From contig NZ_ATYX01000009.1 in NCBI RefSeq assembly GCF_000427905.1, forward strand, positions 190,722 through 254,721: a DNA stretch of 64,000 nt, written 5' to 3'. Below, one piece after another: positions 43,788-53,875 of the stretch (its first letter is position 1; the number at the start of each line of letters is the position of its first letter). This DNA is from Thermocrispum agreste DSM 44070. Lineage in GTDB: Bacteria > Actinomycetota > Actinomycetes > Mycobacteriales > Pseudonocardiaceae. The notes beneath the pieces are model-generated. The model made no database searches and was not told the DNA's origin. It saw only the letters and a list, made by a program, of their open reading frames with translations. The position numbers and the translations under genes are program-made.

Positions 43788-44723
43788 CTATGCCCTGGCG
43801 CGCGGGTGAGCCGTGGCATACACCTCGCGCAGCGTGTTGACCGTCACTAGCGTGTAGACCTGCGTGGTGGTGACCGACGCGTGACCGAGCAGTTCCTGGA
43901 CCACCCGCACGTCCGCGCCTCCTTCGAGCAGATGAGTGGCGAACGAATGCCGCAGCGTGTGCGGGGAGACGCCGCCGGTGATGCCCGCTCGTTCGGCGGC
44001 GCCCTTGAGCACGTGCCACGCCCCCTGCCGGGACAGGCGGCCACCGCGGGTGTTGAGGAACAGAGCCGGGGTCGCCGACGCGCGTTTCGTCCGGGCGATC
44101 AGCGCCGGGCGGGCCCGCACCAGGTACGCGTCGATCGCCGCCAGAGCGGGCCTGCCGACGGGCACCAGACGCTGTCTGCCGCCCTTGCCGTCGAGCAGCA
44201 CCGTCCGCTGTTCGATGTCGACGTCGTCGACATCGAGCCCGACGGCCTCGGAGATCCGCGCCCCCGTGGAGTACAGCAGCTCCAGCAGCGCACGATCGCG
44301 CAGCGCCAGCGCGTCGCCGTCGCCCGGGACCTCCAGCAACCGCAGCACGTCGTCCACCGGCAACGCCTTGGGCAGCCGTCGTGGTGGTGCGGGCGGCTTC
44401 ACCTCCCGCGCCACGTCACGCGGCACCAGGCCTTCCCGAACCGCGAACCGGTGCAGGCCACGGACGGCCACCAACGCCCGCCCCGCCGACGAAGCCGCGA
44501 GCGGGGGAAAATCTTCCGTGCCTTCCCGCAAGGCGACCAGGAACGCGGTGATGTCCTCGGCGTCGACCTCGGCAAGATCGGTCCGGCCGCGCGCCTGCAG
44601 ATGAGCGTGGTACCGGCGCAGATCCCTGGCGTAGCTGTCCACCGTGTTGCGGGCCATCCCGCGTTCCACCACCAGGTGATCCACGAACGCCCGGATGACC
44701 CGGTCCGGCCGGGTGCCGCTCAT
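43788..44723 (-). CDS. xerD: Site-specific tyrosine recombinase XerD
   Basis: Resolves chromosome dimers at dif together with XerC. The 311-residue protein has the SAM-like N-terminal domain ([20 protein letters not shown]) and catalytic residues in [12 protein letters not shown] (Arg), [12 protein letters not shown] (Lys), [20 protein letters not shown] (His-x-x-Arg), LLGHAS (His) and TTTQVYT (nucleophile Tyr). The ATG at 44723 begins [13 protein letters not shown]. Its place beside NUDIX and pyrG is as in M. tuberculosis Rv1699-Rv1701. Confidence 0.97.
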   Translation of the reverse strand: MSGTRPDRVIRAFVDHLVVERGMARNTVDSYARDLRRYHAHLQARGRTDLAEVDAEDITAFLVALREGTEDFPPLAASSAGRALVAVRGLHRFAVREGLVPRDVAREVKPPAPPRRLPKALPVDDVLRLLEVPGDGDALALRDRALLELLYSTGARISEAVGLDVDDVDIEQRTVLLDGKGGRQRLVPVGRPALAAIDAYLVRARPALIARTKRASATPALFLNTRGGRLSRQGAWHVLKGAAERAGITGGVSPHTLRHSFATHLLEGGADVRVVQELLGHASVTTTQVYTLVTVNTLREVYATAHPRARA

Positions 44724-44802
44724 GGCCTTGCACGATAGCCGGACGGCCGGACGATCCCGGGCAGGCACGCCCCGGGCGCCTGGGCGAACGCGGGTCGATC
44801 GG

Positions 44803-45468
44803 TCAGCGGCGCTTGCGTGCGGCCAGCGCCTGCGGCTTGTCCGGCCACGGGGCATCCGCCGGCCGGGCAGGCACGCCGTGGTTGAGCACCGCGTCGGCGG
44901 CCAGCACACCGCTGACCGTGGCGCCGTTGATCAGCTCACCGGACAGGCAACGCCGGACGGCTTCCCGCAGCGGCATCCGATGCAGCACGATGTCGCGCTC
45001 TTCGTCGTCGTCCTCCAGCACCTTGCGGCCGACCTCGGTGAGGTCGCGCGCCAGGTAGACCCGGACCACCTCGTCGGTGAACCCGGCCGAGGCCGCCACG
45101 TCGACCAGGGTGTCCCACCGGCCTGCCACCAGCCCCGCTTCCTCCTCCAGCTCGCGTTGCGCGGTCCGCAGCGGGTCCTCCCCCGCCACGTCCAGCAGGC
45201 CGGCGGGCAGCTCGAGCAGGCGGCGCCCGATCGGATGCCGGTATTGGTGCACCAGCGTCACGTTCTGCTCGTCGTCGACCGCGGCGATGGCCACGGCGCC
45301 GAGATGCTCGACCACCTCCCGGCGGGCCGTCCCGCCGCCGGGCATGGCCACCTCGTCGATGCGCAGCGCGACCACCCGGCCGATGTGCACGTCGGTGCTG
45401 GACACCACGGTGAACTCGTGCTCCCCGGGTCGCGGGGAGCCACGTCCGGCCGGCCGGGTCTCGGTCAC
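44803..45468 (-). CDS. NUDIX hydrolase, ADP-ribose pyrophosphatase type
   Basis: A 221-residue hydrolase, orthologous by position to Rv1700. The Nudix box runs [20 protein letters not shown], then EAGL. The N-terminal dimerisation strands ([19 protein letters not shown]) and [16 protein letters not shown] fit ADP-ribose pyrophosphatases, which recycle free ADP-ribose to AMP and ribose-5-phosphate. The GTG at 45468 overlaps the pyrG stop (GTGA), so it is cotranscribed and coupled with pyrG. Confidence 0.92.
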   Translation of the reverse strand: MTETRPAGRGSPRPGEHEFTVVSSTDVHIGRVVALRIDEVAMPGGGTARREVVEHLGAVAIAAVDDEQNVTLVHQYRHPIGRRLLELPAGLLDVAGEDPLRTAQRELEEEAGLVAGRWDTLVDVAASAGFTDEVVRVYLARDLTEVGRKVLEDDDEERDIVLHRMPLREAVRRCLSGELINGATVSGVLAADAVLNHGVPARPADAPWPDKPQALAARKRR

Positions 45469-47132
45469 GGCAGCGGCAGCCGTTCCGCGGCCTGGTACTT
45501 CACGGCCGCCTCGATGAACGCGTCGAACAACGGGTGCGGCCGGGTCGGCCTGCTCTTGAACTCCGGGTGCGCCTGGGTGCCCACGAAGAACGGGTGCACG
45601 TCCGGCGGCAGCTCGACGAACTCCACCAGCTTGCCGTCCGGCGACGTACCGGAGATGACCAGCCCGGCGTCGGTCAGCCGCTTGCGGTAGGCGTTGTTGA
45701 CCTCGTACCGGTGCCGATGCCGCTCGGACACCTCGGTGGTGCCGTAGGCCTTGGCGACCAGGGTGCCGTCCACCAGCTTCGCCGGGTAGGCGCCCAGCCG
45801 CATGGTGCCGCCCATGTCCTTGGCGCCGGAGACGACGTCGACCTGCTCGGCCATGGTCGAGATCACCGGGTGCTTGGTGTCCGGCTCGAACTCGGTCGAC
45901 CCGGCGTCGGGGATGCCGGCCAGCGAGCGGGCCACCTCGATGACCATGCACTGCAGGCCCAGGCACAACCCGAGCACCGGGATCTTGCGTTCCCTGGCGA
46001 ACCGGATGGCCTCGATCTTGCCCTCGATGCCGCGGATGCCGAACCCGCCGGGCACGACGATGCCGTGCACGTCGGACAGCACTGCGGCCGCTCCGCCCGG
46101 CGTGGACAGGTCGTCGGAGGCCACCCACCGGATGTCGACCTTCGCGCGGTGGGCGAACCCGCCGGCACGCAGCGCCTCGGTCACCGACAGGTAGGCGTCC
46201 GGCAGGTCGATGTACTTGCCGACCAGGGCGATCTTGACGGTCTCCTTCGGGTGGTGCACCCGGTCGAGCAGGTCGCCCCACACCGTCCAGTCGACGTCCC
46301 GGAACGGCAGGTCCAGCTTGCGCACCACGTAGGCGTCCAGCGCCTCGGAATGCAGCACCTTCGGGATGTCGTAGATGGACGGCGCGTCCGGGCAGGCGAT
46401 GACCGCGTCGGCGTCCACGTCGCACATCAAGCCGATCTTGCGCTTCAGCTCCGGGCCGATCTGCCGGTCGGCCCGGCACACCAGCGCGTCCGGCTGGATA
46501 CCGATGTTGCGCAGCGCGGCCACCGAGTGCTGGGTCGGCTTGGTCTTGAGCTCACCGGACGGAGCCAGGTACGGCACCAGCGACACGTGCAGGAAGAAGC
46601 AGTTCTCCCGGCCGATCTCGTGGCGCACCTGACGGCAAGCCTCCAGGAACGGCAGCGACTCGATGTCGCCGACGGTGCCGCCGACCTCGGTGATCACCAC
46701 GTGGGTGTCCTCGTCGGCCATGCCGAGGATGCGCGACTTGATCTCGTCGGTGATGTGCGGGATCACCTGCACGGTGTCACCCAGGTACTCCCCGCGCCGC
46801 TCCTTGGCGATCACCGCCGAGTACACCTGGCCGGTGGTGACGTTGGCGTTGGCGGTCAGATCGCGGTCCAGGAACCGCTCGTAGTGACCGATGTCCAGAT
46901 CGGTCTCCGCGCCGTCCTCGGTGATGAACACCTCGCCGTGCTGGAAGGGGTTCATCGTGCCCGGGTCGACGTTGAGGTACGGGTCGAGCTTCTGCATGGT
47001 CACCCGCAACCCGCGTGCGGTGAGCAGTTGCCCGAGACTGGAGGCCGTCAGGCCCTTGCCGAGAGAGGAGGCGACACCGCCGGTGACGAACACGTGCTTG
47101 ACTGCGGCGGCCTTGCCTGGCTGAAGTCCCAC
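45465..47132 (-). CDS. pyrG: CTP synthase
   Basis: Converts UTP, glutamine and ATP to CTP. The 555-residue protein begins [20 protein letters not shown] (synthetase P-loop). [20 protein letters not shown] follows, and the C-terminal class I amidotransferase has the nucleophile in [10 protein letters not shown] and the HPEF catalytic His. The length is typical. The GTG at 47132 is ~9 bp after a TAGCGT -10-like hexamer and probably leaderless. aroA is divergent from it. Confidence 0.98.
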   Translation of the reverse strand: MGLQPGKAAAVKHVFVTGGVASSLGKGLTASSLGQLLTARGLRVTMQKLDPYLNVDPGTMNPFQHGEVFITEDGAETDLDIGHYERFLDRDLTANANVTTGQVYSAVIAKERRGEYLGDTVQVIPHITDEIKSRILGMADEDTHVVITEVGGTVGDIESLPFLEACRQVRHEIGRENCFFLHVSLVPYLAPSGELKTKPTQHSVAALRNIGIQPDALVCRADRQIGPELKRKIGLMCDVDADAVIACPDAPSIYDIPKVLHSEALDAYVVRKLDLPFRDVDWTVWGDLLDRVHHPKETVKIALVGKYIDLPDAYLSVTEALRAGGFAHRAKVDIRWVASDDLSTPGGAAAVLSDVHGIVVPGGFGIRGIEGKIEAIRFARERKIPVLGLCLGLQCMVIEVARSLAGIPDAGSTEFEPDTKHPVISTMAEQVDVVSGAKDMGGTMRLGAYPAKLVDGTLVAKAYGTTEVSERHRHRYEVNNAYRKRLTDAGLVISGTSPDGKLVEFVELPPDVHPFFVGTQAHPEFKSRPTRPHPLFDAFIEAAVKYQAAERLPLP

Positions 47133-47213
47133 GGGCCTCTACGCTAACACGCATCCGCCCGACCGGCGGGCGACACCCGCGACACCCGCATCGTCATCGG
47201 AGGTCTTCCGCGC

Positions 47214-48494
47214 ATGCGCAGCCCCGACTGGGCCGTTCCCACTGTGACACCGTCGGATCCGCCCCTGCACGCCACCGTGCGCGTCCCGGGGTCGAAGTCG
47301 ATCACCAACCGGGCGTATCTGCTGGCAGCGCTCACCGACAGCGGGACGCGGGTGCGTCATCCGCTGGATTCCCGGGACGCCCGGCTGATGCTGGGCGCAC
47401 TGTCGGCGCTCGGCGCGCGCTCGGAACCGGTCGACGACGGTGTGCTGGTGCACCCGAGGGGTGATGCCGAGCCGCAGGTGACCGTCCAGCTGGGCAATGC
47501 GGGCACGGTCGCGCGTTTCGTGCCGCCGGTGGCCGCACTCGGCACGCAGGAAGTGCGCTTCGACGGCGACCAGGCCCTGTACCGGCGTCCCATCGCTCCC
47601 CTGCTGGCGGCGTTGCGCGAACTGGGCGCCAGCGTCGACGGTGACGGGCTGCCGTTCACCGTGCGTGGTGGCGGCGGCCTGCGCGGCGGGTACGTCGAGC
47701 TCGACTCGTCGGCCTCGAGCCAGTTCCTGTCCGCGCTCCTGCTCAGCGGGGCGGCGTTCGACGAGGGCGTGACGGTCCAGCTGGTCGGCGGCACTCCGCC
47801 CAGCGAGCCGCACATCGCCATGACGCTCGACCTGCTGCGGACCTTCGGCGCGCGGCCGGAGCGCGACGGCGTGCGCTTCCACGTGCCGCCAGGTCCGCTG
47901 AACTGCCCGGAGTACACCGTCGAACCGGACCTGTCCACGGCGGCGCCGTTCCTCGCCGCCGCCATGCTCACCGGCGGCACCGTGCGGATCCCCGACTGGC
48001 CGGCCACCACCACCCAGCCCGGCGACTACCTGCGGCACCTGCTGAGCGACCTCGGCGCCACCGTGACCCTCGACGTGGACGGGCTGACCATCACCGGCCC
48101 GGACGGCTTCGGCGGCGCCGACCTCGACCTGCACGAGGTCGGCGAACTCACGCCCGTGCTGGCCGCGTTGCTGTGCTTCGCCGACAGCCCGTCGACCATC
48201 TCCGGCGTAGCGCACCTGCGTGGCCACGAGACCGACCGGCTCGCGGCGCTGGCCACCGAGCTGAGCGGGCTCGGAGCGTCGGTCGACGAAACCGAGGACG
48301 GCCTGCGCATCACACCGGGCAAGCTGCACGGCGGCCGCTTCCACACCTACGAGGATCACCGGCTGGTGATGGCTGCGGCGGTCGTCGGGCTGCGGGTGCC
48401 GGGCGTGCAGGTGGAAAACCCCGCAACGGTCGGCAAGACGTTCCCCGGATTCGTCGAGACGTGGAGCGCGATGATCGCGACCGGGCTCTCGTGA
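47214..48494 (+). CDS. aroA: EPSP synthase (3-phosphoshikimate 1-carboxyvinyltransferase)
   Basis: Sixth step of the shikimate pathway. The 426-residue protein shows VRVPGSKSITNRAYLLAAL (PEP/shikimate-phosphate site Lys), QLGNAGTVARFVPP (the GNAGT loop, with Val where many enzymes have Ala), YRRPIAPLLAAL, LDSSASSQFLSALLLSG and EDHRLVMAAAV near the end. It is a single gene divergent from pyrG; in mycobacteria aroA is elsewhere (near sigH), so its insertion in this block is lineage-specific. Confidence 0.97.
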   Translation: MRSPDWAVPTVTPSDPPLHATVRVPGSKSITNRAYLLAALTDSGTRVRHPLDSRDARLMLGALSALGARSEPVDDGVLVHPRGDAEPQVTVQLGNAGTVARFVPPVAALGTQEVRFDGDQALYRRPIAPLLAALRELGASVDGDGLPFTVRGGGGLRGGYVELDSSASSQFLSALLLSGAAFDEGVTVQLVGGTPPSEPHIAMTLDLLRTFGARPERDGVRFHVPPGPLNCPEYTVEPDLSTAAPFLAAAMLTGGTVRIPDWPATTTQPGDYLRHLLSDLGATVTLDVDGLTITGPDGFGGADLDLHEVGELTPVLAALLCFADSPSTISGVAHLRGHETDRLAALATELSGLGASVDETEDGLRITPGKLHGGRFHTYEDHRLVMAAAVVGLRVPGVQVENPATVGKTFPGFVETWSAMIATGLS

Positions 48495-48505
48495 GGTCCC
48501 GGCGC

Positions 48506-48653
48506 GACGCGCGTCCGCCATTGCGGTGTCCGCCCGGGCGTTGGCCCCCGGCGACACGACGATCGTGTTCTCACCCTTCCGATCCGCCGCGATGCAGGCG
48601 GCACCGCCGGGGCCGTCGGTGCGCTGCACCCAGGAGGTGTCCACCCCCGCGTC
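48506..48653 (-). pseudogene. Ribokinase (PfkB-family) remnant
   Basis: Directly after the permease stop codon the same frame continues as DAGVDTSWVQRTDGPGGAAC, then IAADRKGENTIVVSPGANAR. This is the ribokinase segment around residues 65-110 (VDTS-V-R-DGPTG-A-I-V---GENSIVVSPGAN). About 45 codons of recognisable sequence remain and the rest of the gene is gone. It suggests that the sugar-uptake operon once ended in, or abutted, a PfkB kinase gene that was lost by deletion. Confidence 0.8.
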
Positions 48654-49550
48654 TCACTTCAGCGCGCCTGCCACGAACCCTTCCCGGATCTTGCGCTGGA
48701 AGATCAGGTAGACGACCAGCACCGGCAGCATGCTGATCACCATGCCGGCGAACAGTGCGCTCCAGTCCGCGTCGTAGCCCTGCTGCGCCTGCAGCATCGC
48801 CAGGCCTTCGGTGAGCACCGCGGTGGACTCGTTGTTCTGGTTCAGCACCAGCGGCAGCAGGTACTGGTTCCACATGCTCAGGAAGTTGAACAGCGCGACG
48901 CTGACGATGCCGGGACGGGCCATCGGCAGCATCACCCGGAAGAACACGCCGGCGTGCGAGCACCCGTCGATCAGCGCCGCTTCCGCCACCGCGTTGGGCA
49001 GGGTGCGGAAGAACGCGGTCAGGAAGAACACCGAGAACGGCAGCGCGTAGGCGGTGTAGACGAGGATCAGGCCGAGGTGCGTGTGCAGCAGCCCGAGGTT
49101 GCGCACCACGAAGAACAGCGGCACGACGGCCAGGAAGACCGGGAACATCAGCCCGCTGGCGAACAGGTAGAACAGGAACCGGTTGCCGCGGAACTCGTAG
49201 CGGGCCAGCACGTAGGCGGCCATCGTGGACAGCAGCATGGTCAACAGCAGCGCGCCGGAGACCACGATGACCGTGTTGACGAAGAACTGCCCGATGGACG
49301 CCCCGCCCCATGCGCGGCCGAAGTTGTCCACCCGCCACTCGCTGGGCAGGGCGAACGGCGCGCCGAAGACCTCGTCGTTCGGCTTGAACGCGGTCACCAC
49401 CGCCCACAGCAGCGGCATCACCGACACGATCGCCCACCCGGCCAGCACCACGTGGAAGAACGCGTCGGTCGGCCGCCAGGCGCGGCGCGGCGCCTGCTTC
49501 GGCGGCAGTGCGGCCGGTTCGGTGCGCGGCGGCGCTACGGTTTGCGTCAT
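48654..49550 (-). CDS. Sugar ABC transporter permease (MalG type)
   Basis: A 298-residue inner-membrane protein with six helices. The EAA loop that docks to the ATPase reads EAALIDGCSHAGVFFRVMLP. It pairs with the preceding MalF-type gene, whose stop overlaps this ATG (ATGA). It belongs to the CUT1 class (oligosaccharide/amino-sugar uptake). No ATP-binding subunit is encoded nearby, so a shared MsiK-type ATPase encoded elsewhere is likely, as in many actinomycetes. A ribokinase relic follows it. Confidence 0.93.
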   Translation of the reverse strand: MTQTVAPPRTEPAALPPKQAPRRAWRPTDAFFHVVLAGWAIVSVMPLLWAVVTAFKPNDEVFGAPFALPSEWRVDNFGRAWGGASIGQFFVNTVIVVSGALLLTMLLSTMAAYVLARYEFRGNRFLFYLFASGLMFPVFLAVVPLFFVVRNLGLLHTHLGLILVYTAYALPFSVFFLTAFFRTLPNAVAEAALIDGCSHAGVFFRVMLPMARPGIVSVALFNFLSMWNQYLLPLVLNQNNESTAVLTEGLAMLQAQQGYDADWSALFAGMVISMLPVLVVYLIFQRKIREGFVAGALK

Positions 49551-50473
49551 CCCAGTTCCACCTGCTCCCGGCGGGTCACCCGGAACATCACCGCCGCCAG
49601 CGTCAAGGTCAGGAAGAACAGCGCCACGCCGATCGCCGACGCGTAGCCGTACTGCGGGTTGATGTCACCGCTGAACGCTCGCGTGTACAGGTAGTGCGCC
49701 ACGACCTCGGTGGAGTTGGAGATCGCCTCCGGATGCGGGGTCATGATGTTGACGATGGCGAAGAAGTCCAGCGCGATGATGCCCAGGTAGACGAACGCGA
49801 CCTGAACGTTGTCCCACAACAGCGGCAGCGTGATGCGAAAGAACACGGTGAACCGGTTCGCCCCGTCCAGCGCGGCCGCCTCGAACACGTCCCGGGGAAT
49901 GGCGGCCAGCCCCGCGGTGAACAGCACGACGTAGAAGCCGACCGCGTGCCACACCGCCACGCCGATGACCGCCCACAGCGCCGTCTCCGGCGAGCCGAGC
50001 AGCCCGTCGGTGGGCGGGTCCACGCCCACCGCGGCCATGGTCTTCGGCACCGGGCCGCCGCGCGGGCTGTAGGCCTGGCGCCACAGGATGGCGATGATGG
50101 CCACCGACAGCAGGTACGGAAAGAAGAACACCGCGCTGTAGAACTTCGACCCGCGCAGGCCGGTGGCCACCACGCCGCGCCGGGCGCCGCCCACGTTGAT
50201 CAGGTACGCGAACAGCAGCCCGAGCGCGATGGTCACCACTGGCAGCACCACCAGCAGCACCGCGTTGTTGCGCAACGCGATCCAGAACGTCTCGTCGGCG
50301 AGCAGCCGGGCGTAGTTGTCCAGCCCGACGAAGTTGATCTCGTCGCTGTACCCGCTCCAGTCGGTGAAGCTGTAGATCAGCGCCTGCACGTTCGGCGAGA
50401 CGACGAACAGCACGTACAGCCCCAGCGGCACCGCCAGGAACGAGACGATGAACCGGTACTTCCCGTGGCGCAC
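49547..50473 (-). CDS. Sugar ABC transporter permease (MalF type)
   Basis: A 308-residue inner-membrane protein with six helices. The EAA loop is FEAAALDGANRFTVFFRITL. The N-terminal VSPNVQALIYSFTDWSGYSD is typical of NgcF-like CUT1 permeases. The GTG at 50473 begins 9 bp after the binding-protein gene. It is the second channel half of the importer. Confidence 0.92.
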   Translation of the reverse strand: MRHGKYRFIVSFLAVPLGLYVLFVVSPNVQALIYSFTDWSGYSDEINFVGLDNYARLLADETFWIALRNNAVLLVVLPVVTIALGLLFAYLINVGGARRGVVATGLRGSKFYSAVFFFPYLLSVAIIAILWRQAYSPRGGPVPKTMAAVGVDPPTDGLLGSPETALWAVIGVAVWHAVGFYVVLFTAGLAAIPRDVFEAAALDGANRFTVFFRITLPLLWDNVQVAFVYLGIIALDFFAIVNIMTPHPEAISNSTEVVAHYLYTRAFSGDINPQYGYASAIGVALFFLTLTLAAVMFRVTRREQVELG

Positions 50474-50482
50474 TGGCGATGT

Positions 50483-51892
50483 TTACTTCCGCTCGTACTT
50501 CTCGATCGAATCGTCCGCGGCCGTCTTGTCCGCGGCCTGCTGGCACGCCTTGACGTACTCCTCGGCGCTCTTGCGTCCGGCCAGCAGGTCGGCCATCGCC
50601 TGGGTGCAGGCCTTGTGCATGTCCCCGTACCACAGGTTGTGGATGTAGGTGACGGTGTTCTCGCCGGCCGCCTGCAGCGCCGCCTGCGTCGACTCCAGGC
50701 CGGTGGTCTTCGGCTCGACCGCCTCGTTGGCCGCCTTCACCACGGTCAGCGACCCGGTCAGCTCGGTGAACGCCATCGCGTTGTCCTTGGCCAGCATGTA
50801 GCGCAGGAACTCCATCCCGCCGCGGACGTTGTCCGCTTTGCTCGGCACGATGAACGACTCGCCCGGGCTGGCGTACAGCGCCTCGGTGGGCATCGCGTCG
50901 TCGCTGCCCAAGCTCGGCACCGGCGACATCACCATGTCGAACCCCTTGGGGGTCACCGACTTCATCTCGTTCTCCACCCACGAGGCGTTCGGGTAGACGC
51001 CGACCTTGCCCTTGACCCATTCGGTCTGCGCCTCGGTGTGTTCCAGCGCGGCCGCACCGGGCAGCAGGTAGCCCTTGGCCGCCAGCTGTTCGATGGCCGC
51101 CGCCGCGTCACCGACCGCGGGCTGCTCCCACGCGCCCGGTTCCAGGTTGTCGATCTTGACCAGCACGTCCGGGCCACCCCGCTTGGCCGCCATGGTCAGC
51201 AGCGTGGTGGTGACGTACTGGGCGGCGTTCTGGCCCGCGTAGCCGACCGGGGCCAGGCCGGCCGACTTCATCTCCGCGCACAGGTCCAGGAAGTCGTCCC
51301 ACTGCTTGGGCATCTCCCAGTTGTGCTTGTCGAACAGCGACCGCGAGTACCACATGCCGTAGACGAACAGGACGTAGTTCAGCGCGTGGAAGGTGCCGTT
51401 GTAGCTGCCGACGTCGACGGTGCCGTCGACCAGCGTGTCGCGGACCTTGACGTTCGGGTCGTCCACCGACGGCGCGTCCAGCAGCGGCTGGAGGTCGGCC
51501 AGCTGCTTGCCGCCGACCAGCGTGCCCAGCGGGATCTTCTGGGCGCCGGAGTCGTCGATCAGGTCGGGCGGATCGTCGCTGGCGAACCGGGGCTGCAGCG
51601 AGTTGATGTTGACCATGCCCTTGACGGTCACCTTCGCCCCGCTGTGCGCCTTCTTGTACGCCGCCTGCACCTCGGGGAACGTGGTCTTCAAGCCGCCGGC
51701 GAAGGTGATCACCTCGAGCGGGGCCGACGAATCGACGCCCAGCGGGTTCTTCGCCGAAACCTCCCCCTTGGCCTGCTCGTTGCCGCCGCTCCCGGCGGTG
51801 GCGCAGCTCGCCATCATCCCCGACACCGGCAGGAACAGCGCCCCGGCCGCAAGAGCCTGGCGCAGAAAGACCCGCCTGTCCACGTCGACCAT
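50483..51892 (-). CDS. Sugar-binding lipoprotein of ABC importer (NgcE-like)
   Basis: A 469-residue extracytoplasmic solute-binding protein. The N-terminus combines a Tat-like RRVFLRQ with a lipobox around GMMASC (Cys ~29). The body is a group 1 sugar-binding fold (EVITFAGGLKTTFPEVQAAY, then PQQWDD-like PKQWDDFLDLCAEM). Its pattern is closest to NgcE, the N-acetylglucosamine/chitobiose binder of streptomycetes. GGGAGG lies 6 bp before the ATG at 51892. With an amino-sugar-type kinase upstream and an SIS protein divergent, amino-sugar uptake is the best guess. Confidence 0.88.
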   Translation of the reverse strand: MVDVDRRVFLRQALAAGALFLPVSGMMASCATAGSGGNEQAKGEVSAKNPLGVDSSAPLEVITFAGGLKTTFPEVQAAYKKAHSGAKVTVKGMVNINSLQPRFASDDPPDLIDDSGAQKIPLGTLVGGKQLADLQPLLDAPSVDDPNVKVRDTLVDGTVDVGSYNGTFHALNYVLFVYGMWYSRSLFDKHNWEMPKQWDDFLDLCAEMKSAGLAPVGYAGQNAAQYVTTTLLTMAAKRGGPDVLVKIDNLEPGAWEQPAVGDAAAAIEQLAAKGYLLPGAAALEHTEAQTEWVKGKVGVYPNASWVENEMKSVTPKGFDMVMSPVPSLGSDDAMPTEALYASPGESFIVPSKADNVRGGMEFLRYMLAKDNAMAFTELTGSLTVVKAANEAVEPKTTGLESTQAALQAAGENTVTYIHNLWYGDMHKACTQAMADLLAGRKSAEEYVKACQQAADKTAADDSIEKYERK

Positions 51893-51950
51893 GTCGGCCT
51901 CCCTCATCCGATGGATGGGCAGGGACGATACTTGTGATCGAGCAAGGACG

Positions 51951-52886
51951 CTAGTGGCAAAATTTGTTTTCAGCAAGAGCCATCGCGGCAAGCCTGGCCG
52001 CGCCGACGGCCGCCCCTTGCCGGGTGTCCACCGCGACCACCACGGGCCGCCCGGAAGGGCTCAACGCTGCCGTCACGCGCGACTTCAGGGGGCCGCCTGC
52101 CCCGATCAGTCCGCCGGCCAGGACCAACGGCTGGTCCGGCCGGGGACCCAGTGCCGTCGCGGTCGCCGCGAGGTGCTGCACGGCGCCTTGCACGATGTCG
52201 TGCGCCACCTCGTCTCCCGCCTCGGCCACCCGCAGCACACGGGGTGCCAGCCGTGCCAGTGCCGGTGGCGGCACCGCCATGGCCGCGGCGACGACATCGC
52301 AGGTGACCGGTCTCGTTCCCAGCTCGGCACACAGCGCGCCGGCGAGCTCGGTACGTGGCCCGCGGCCGTCGAGCGAGGCCAGCACGGCGTGCAAGGCCTG
52401 CCGGGCGATCCAGAAGCCACTGCCGTCGTCGCCCAGCAACCAGCCGGCGCCGTCGGCCGTCGCCACCGTGGTGAAGCCACGAATCCTGGCAGCGGACGCG
52501 CCCGTGCCCGCGATCAGCACCACGCCGTCGGGCTCCGCGCTGCCGCCGGCGAACGCCACCTCGACATCGGAGCAGACACCCACCGGGCATGCCATCCCGG
52601 CGGCGGCGACCGCGGCGCGGACGGTGTCCGCGGCGTGCGGCGCCGCACGGACCCCGGCAAGGCCCGCGACCACCGCGCCGACCTCCTCCGGGCGAGCCCC
52701 GGCTGACTCCAGGCATGCGGCAACACACGCGGTGAGGCGCGCTTGGAGTTGGTCAGGCGGTACGGACAGCGCGTTGCCCGCAGGCCCGTCCGCACTGCCC
52801 AGGACGGCTTCTCCCTCGCTACCGTGGTCGACGGCCACCGCACGCATCCCGGTCCCGCCTGCGTCCACCCCGATCACGACAGCCAT
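51951..52886 (-). CDS. N-acetylglucosamine-kinase-like protein (BadF/BadG ATPase family)
   Basis: A 311-residue ASKHA kinase. The phosphate-1 loop is VIGVDAGGTGMRAVAVD. LIAGTGASAA and GWLLGDDGSGFWIARQAL are typical of eukaryotic-type GlcNAc kinases, and the adenosine motif is PLVLAGGLIGAGGPLKS. It would phosphorylate an imported amino sugar at the 6-OH. GGAGG lies 6 bp before the ATG at 52886 (a GTG lies two codons earlier). First gene of the minus-strand uptake operon; divergent from the RpiR regulator. Confidence 0.9.
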   Translation of the reverse strand: MAVVIGVDAGGTGMRAVAVDHGSEGEAVLGSADGPAGNALSVPPDQLQARLTACVAACLESAGARPEEVGAVVAGLAGVRAAPHAADTVRAAVAAAGMACPVGVCSDVEVAFAGGSAEPDGVVLIAGTGASAARIRGFTTVATADGAGWLLGDDGSGFWIARQALHAVLASLDGRGPRTELAGALCAELGTRPVTCDVVAAAMAVPPPALARLAPRVLRVAEAGDEVAHDIVQGAVQHLAATATALGPRPDQPLVLAGGLIGAGGPLKSRVTAALSPSGRPVVVAVDTRQGAAVGAARLAAMALAENKFCH

Positions 52887-52937
52887 CGCCACCTCCGTCG
52901 AGCCCGCCCGGCCGACCGCGCTTGACCGACCGCGGCG

Positions 52938-52987
52938 TGGTAGTAAATCATTTCAGCAAACCGTTTGTCGTTCGATAGGGAATTTCA
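52938..52987. promoter_or_regulatory. Divergent promoter/operator of the amino-sugar cluster
   Basis: An AT-rich 50-bp patch between the kinase and RpiR genes. It contains the palindrome CAAAC-C-GTTTG (52957-52967) flanked by two direct TTTCA elements (52951-52955 and 52983-52987). A TAGGGA hexamer sits 7 bp before the GTG at 52988, fitting a leaderless message. A TTTCAGCAA copy also occurs near 51969-51977. Confidence 0.6.
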
Positions 52988-53875
52988 GTGACGATCGAGC
53001 AGGCGATGCCCGCGGCCCTGTCCGCTCGCATCCGCGCGGCCGAGCCCAGCCTCGGCGGCGCCCTGCGGGACGTCGCGCAGTACATCCTGGCGGATCTGCC
53101 CGGCACCATGCACGCCTCGATCGGCGACCTGGCTCAGGCGTCCGGCACGTCCCCGGCCACCATCACCCGGTTCTGCCGGGCCATCGGCCTGGAGTCGTAC
53201 CGGGAACTGAAGCTGGCCATCGCCGAGGAACTGGGCCGGGCCACGGTCAACCCGGCACTGAACGTCGGGGTGGGCATCGAACCGAACGACGACATGGAAC
53301 GGGTCGCCGCAGTGGTGGTCAACGCCGACCTGCAAGCCATTCAGCAGACCGCCGCCCAGCTGGATTTGAAGGCGATGGACGAGGCAGCGAAAGCCATCAC
53401 GCGGGCCCGCCGGGTGGACGTGATCGGCACCGGCGGGAGCGGCACCAGCGCCACCGAGCTGCAGATGCGGTTGCACCGGATCGGCTGCCCGGTGTGGGTG
53501 TGGACCGAGAACCACCTCGCCGAGACGTCCGCCTACCTGCTCGGATCCGACGACGTCGCGGTCGGCGTCTCGCACACCGGCTCCACCAGGGAGACGGTCG
53601 AGCCGATGGCGATCGCCCGCGACCAGGGTGCCACCACGATCGCCATCACCAACCGTGCCCGTTCCCCGCTGGCCAAGCTGGCCGATCACGTGCTCACCAC
53701 GGCGGCGCTGGAGACCAGCTTCCGGCACGGCGGACTGGCCGCCCGGCACTCCCAGCTCGTGGTCGTCGACCTGCTGTACATCCGGGTCGCCCAGCTGTCC
53801 GGCGACCGCGCCAGCAATGCCCTCAACCGCACCGCGGGAATCACCCGCGCCCACGCCTACCGGGAGCGCTCATGA
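52988..53875 (+). CDS. MurR/RpiR-family regulator
   Basis: A 295-residue regulator. The N-terminal HTH_6 (AQYILADLPGTMHASIGDLA, SGTSPATITRFCRAIGL) binds DNA, and the C-terminal SIS domain (VDVIGTGGSGTSATELQMRL, VGVSHTGSTRETVEP) binds a phosphosugar. Members control amino-sugar or pentose catabolism. It is divergent from the kinase/ABC operon and overlaps the SIS-protein gene by 4 bp (ATGA), so it likely represses both directions until a sugar phosphate accumulates. Confidence 0.94.
   Translation: MTIEQAMPAALSARIRAAEPSLGGALRDVAQYILADLPGTMHASIGDLAQASGTSPATITRFCRAIGLESYRELKLAIAEELGRATVNPALNVGVGIEPNDDMERVAAVVVNADLQAIQQTAAQLDLKAMDEAAKAITRARRVDVIGTGGSGTSATELQMRLHRIGCPVWVWTENHLAETSAYLLGSDDVAVGVSHTGSTRETVEPMAIARDQGATTIAITNRARSPLAKLADHVLTTAALETSFRHGGLAARHSQLVVVDLLYIRVAQLSGDRASNALNRTAGITRAHAYRERS

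Noticed and set aside
47214..48494. Glyphosate-tolerant (class II) EPSP synthase
   Set aside because: The GNAGTVARF loop differs from class I only by a Val; nothing in it proves tolerance.
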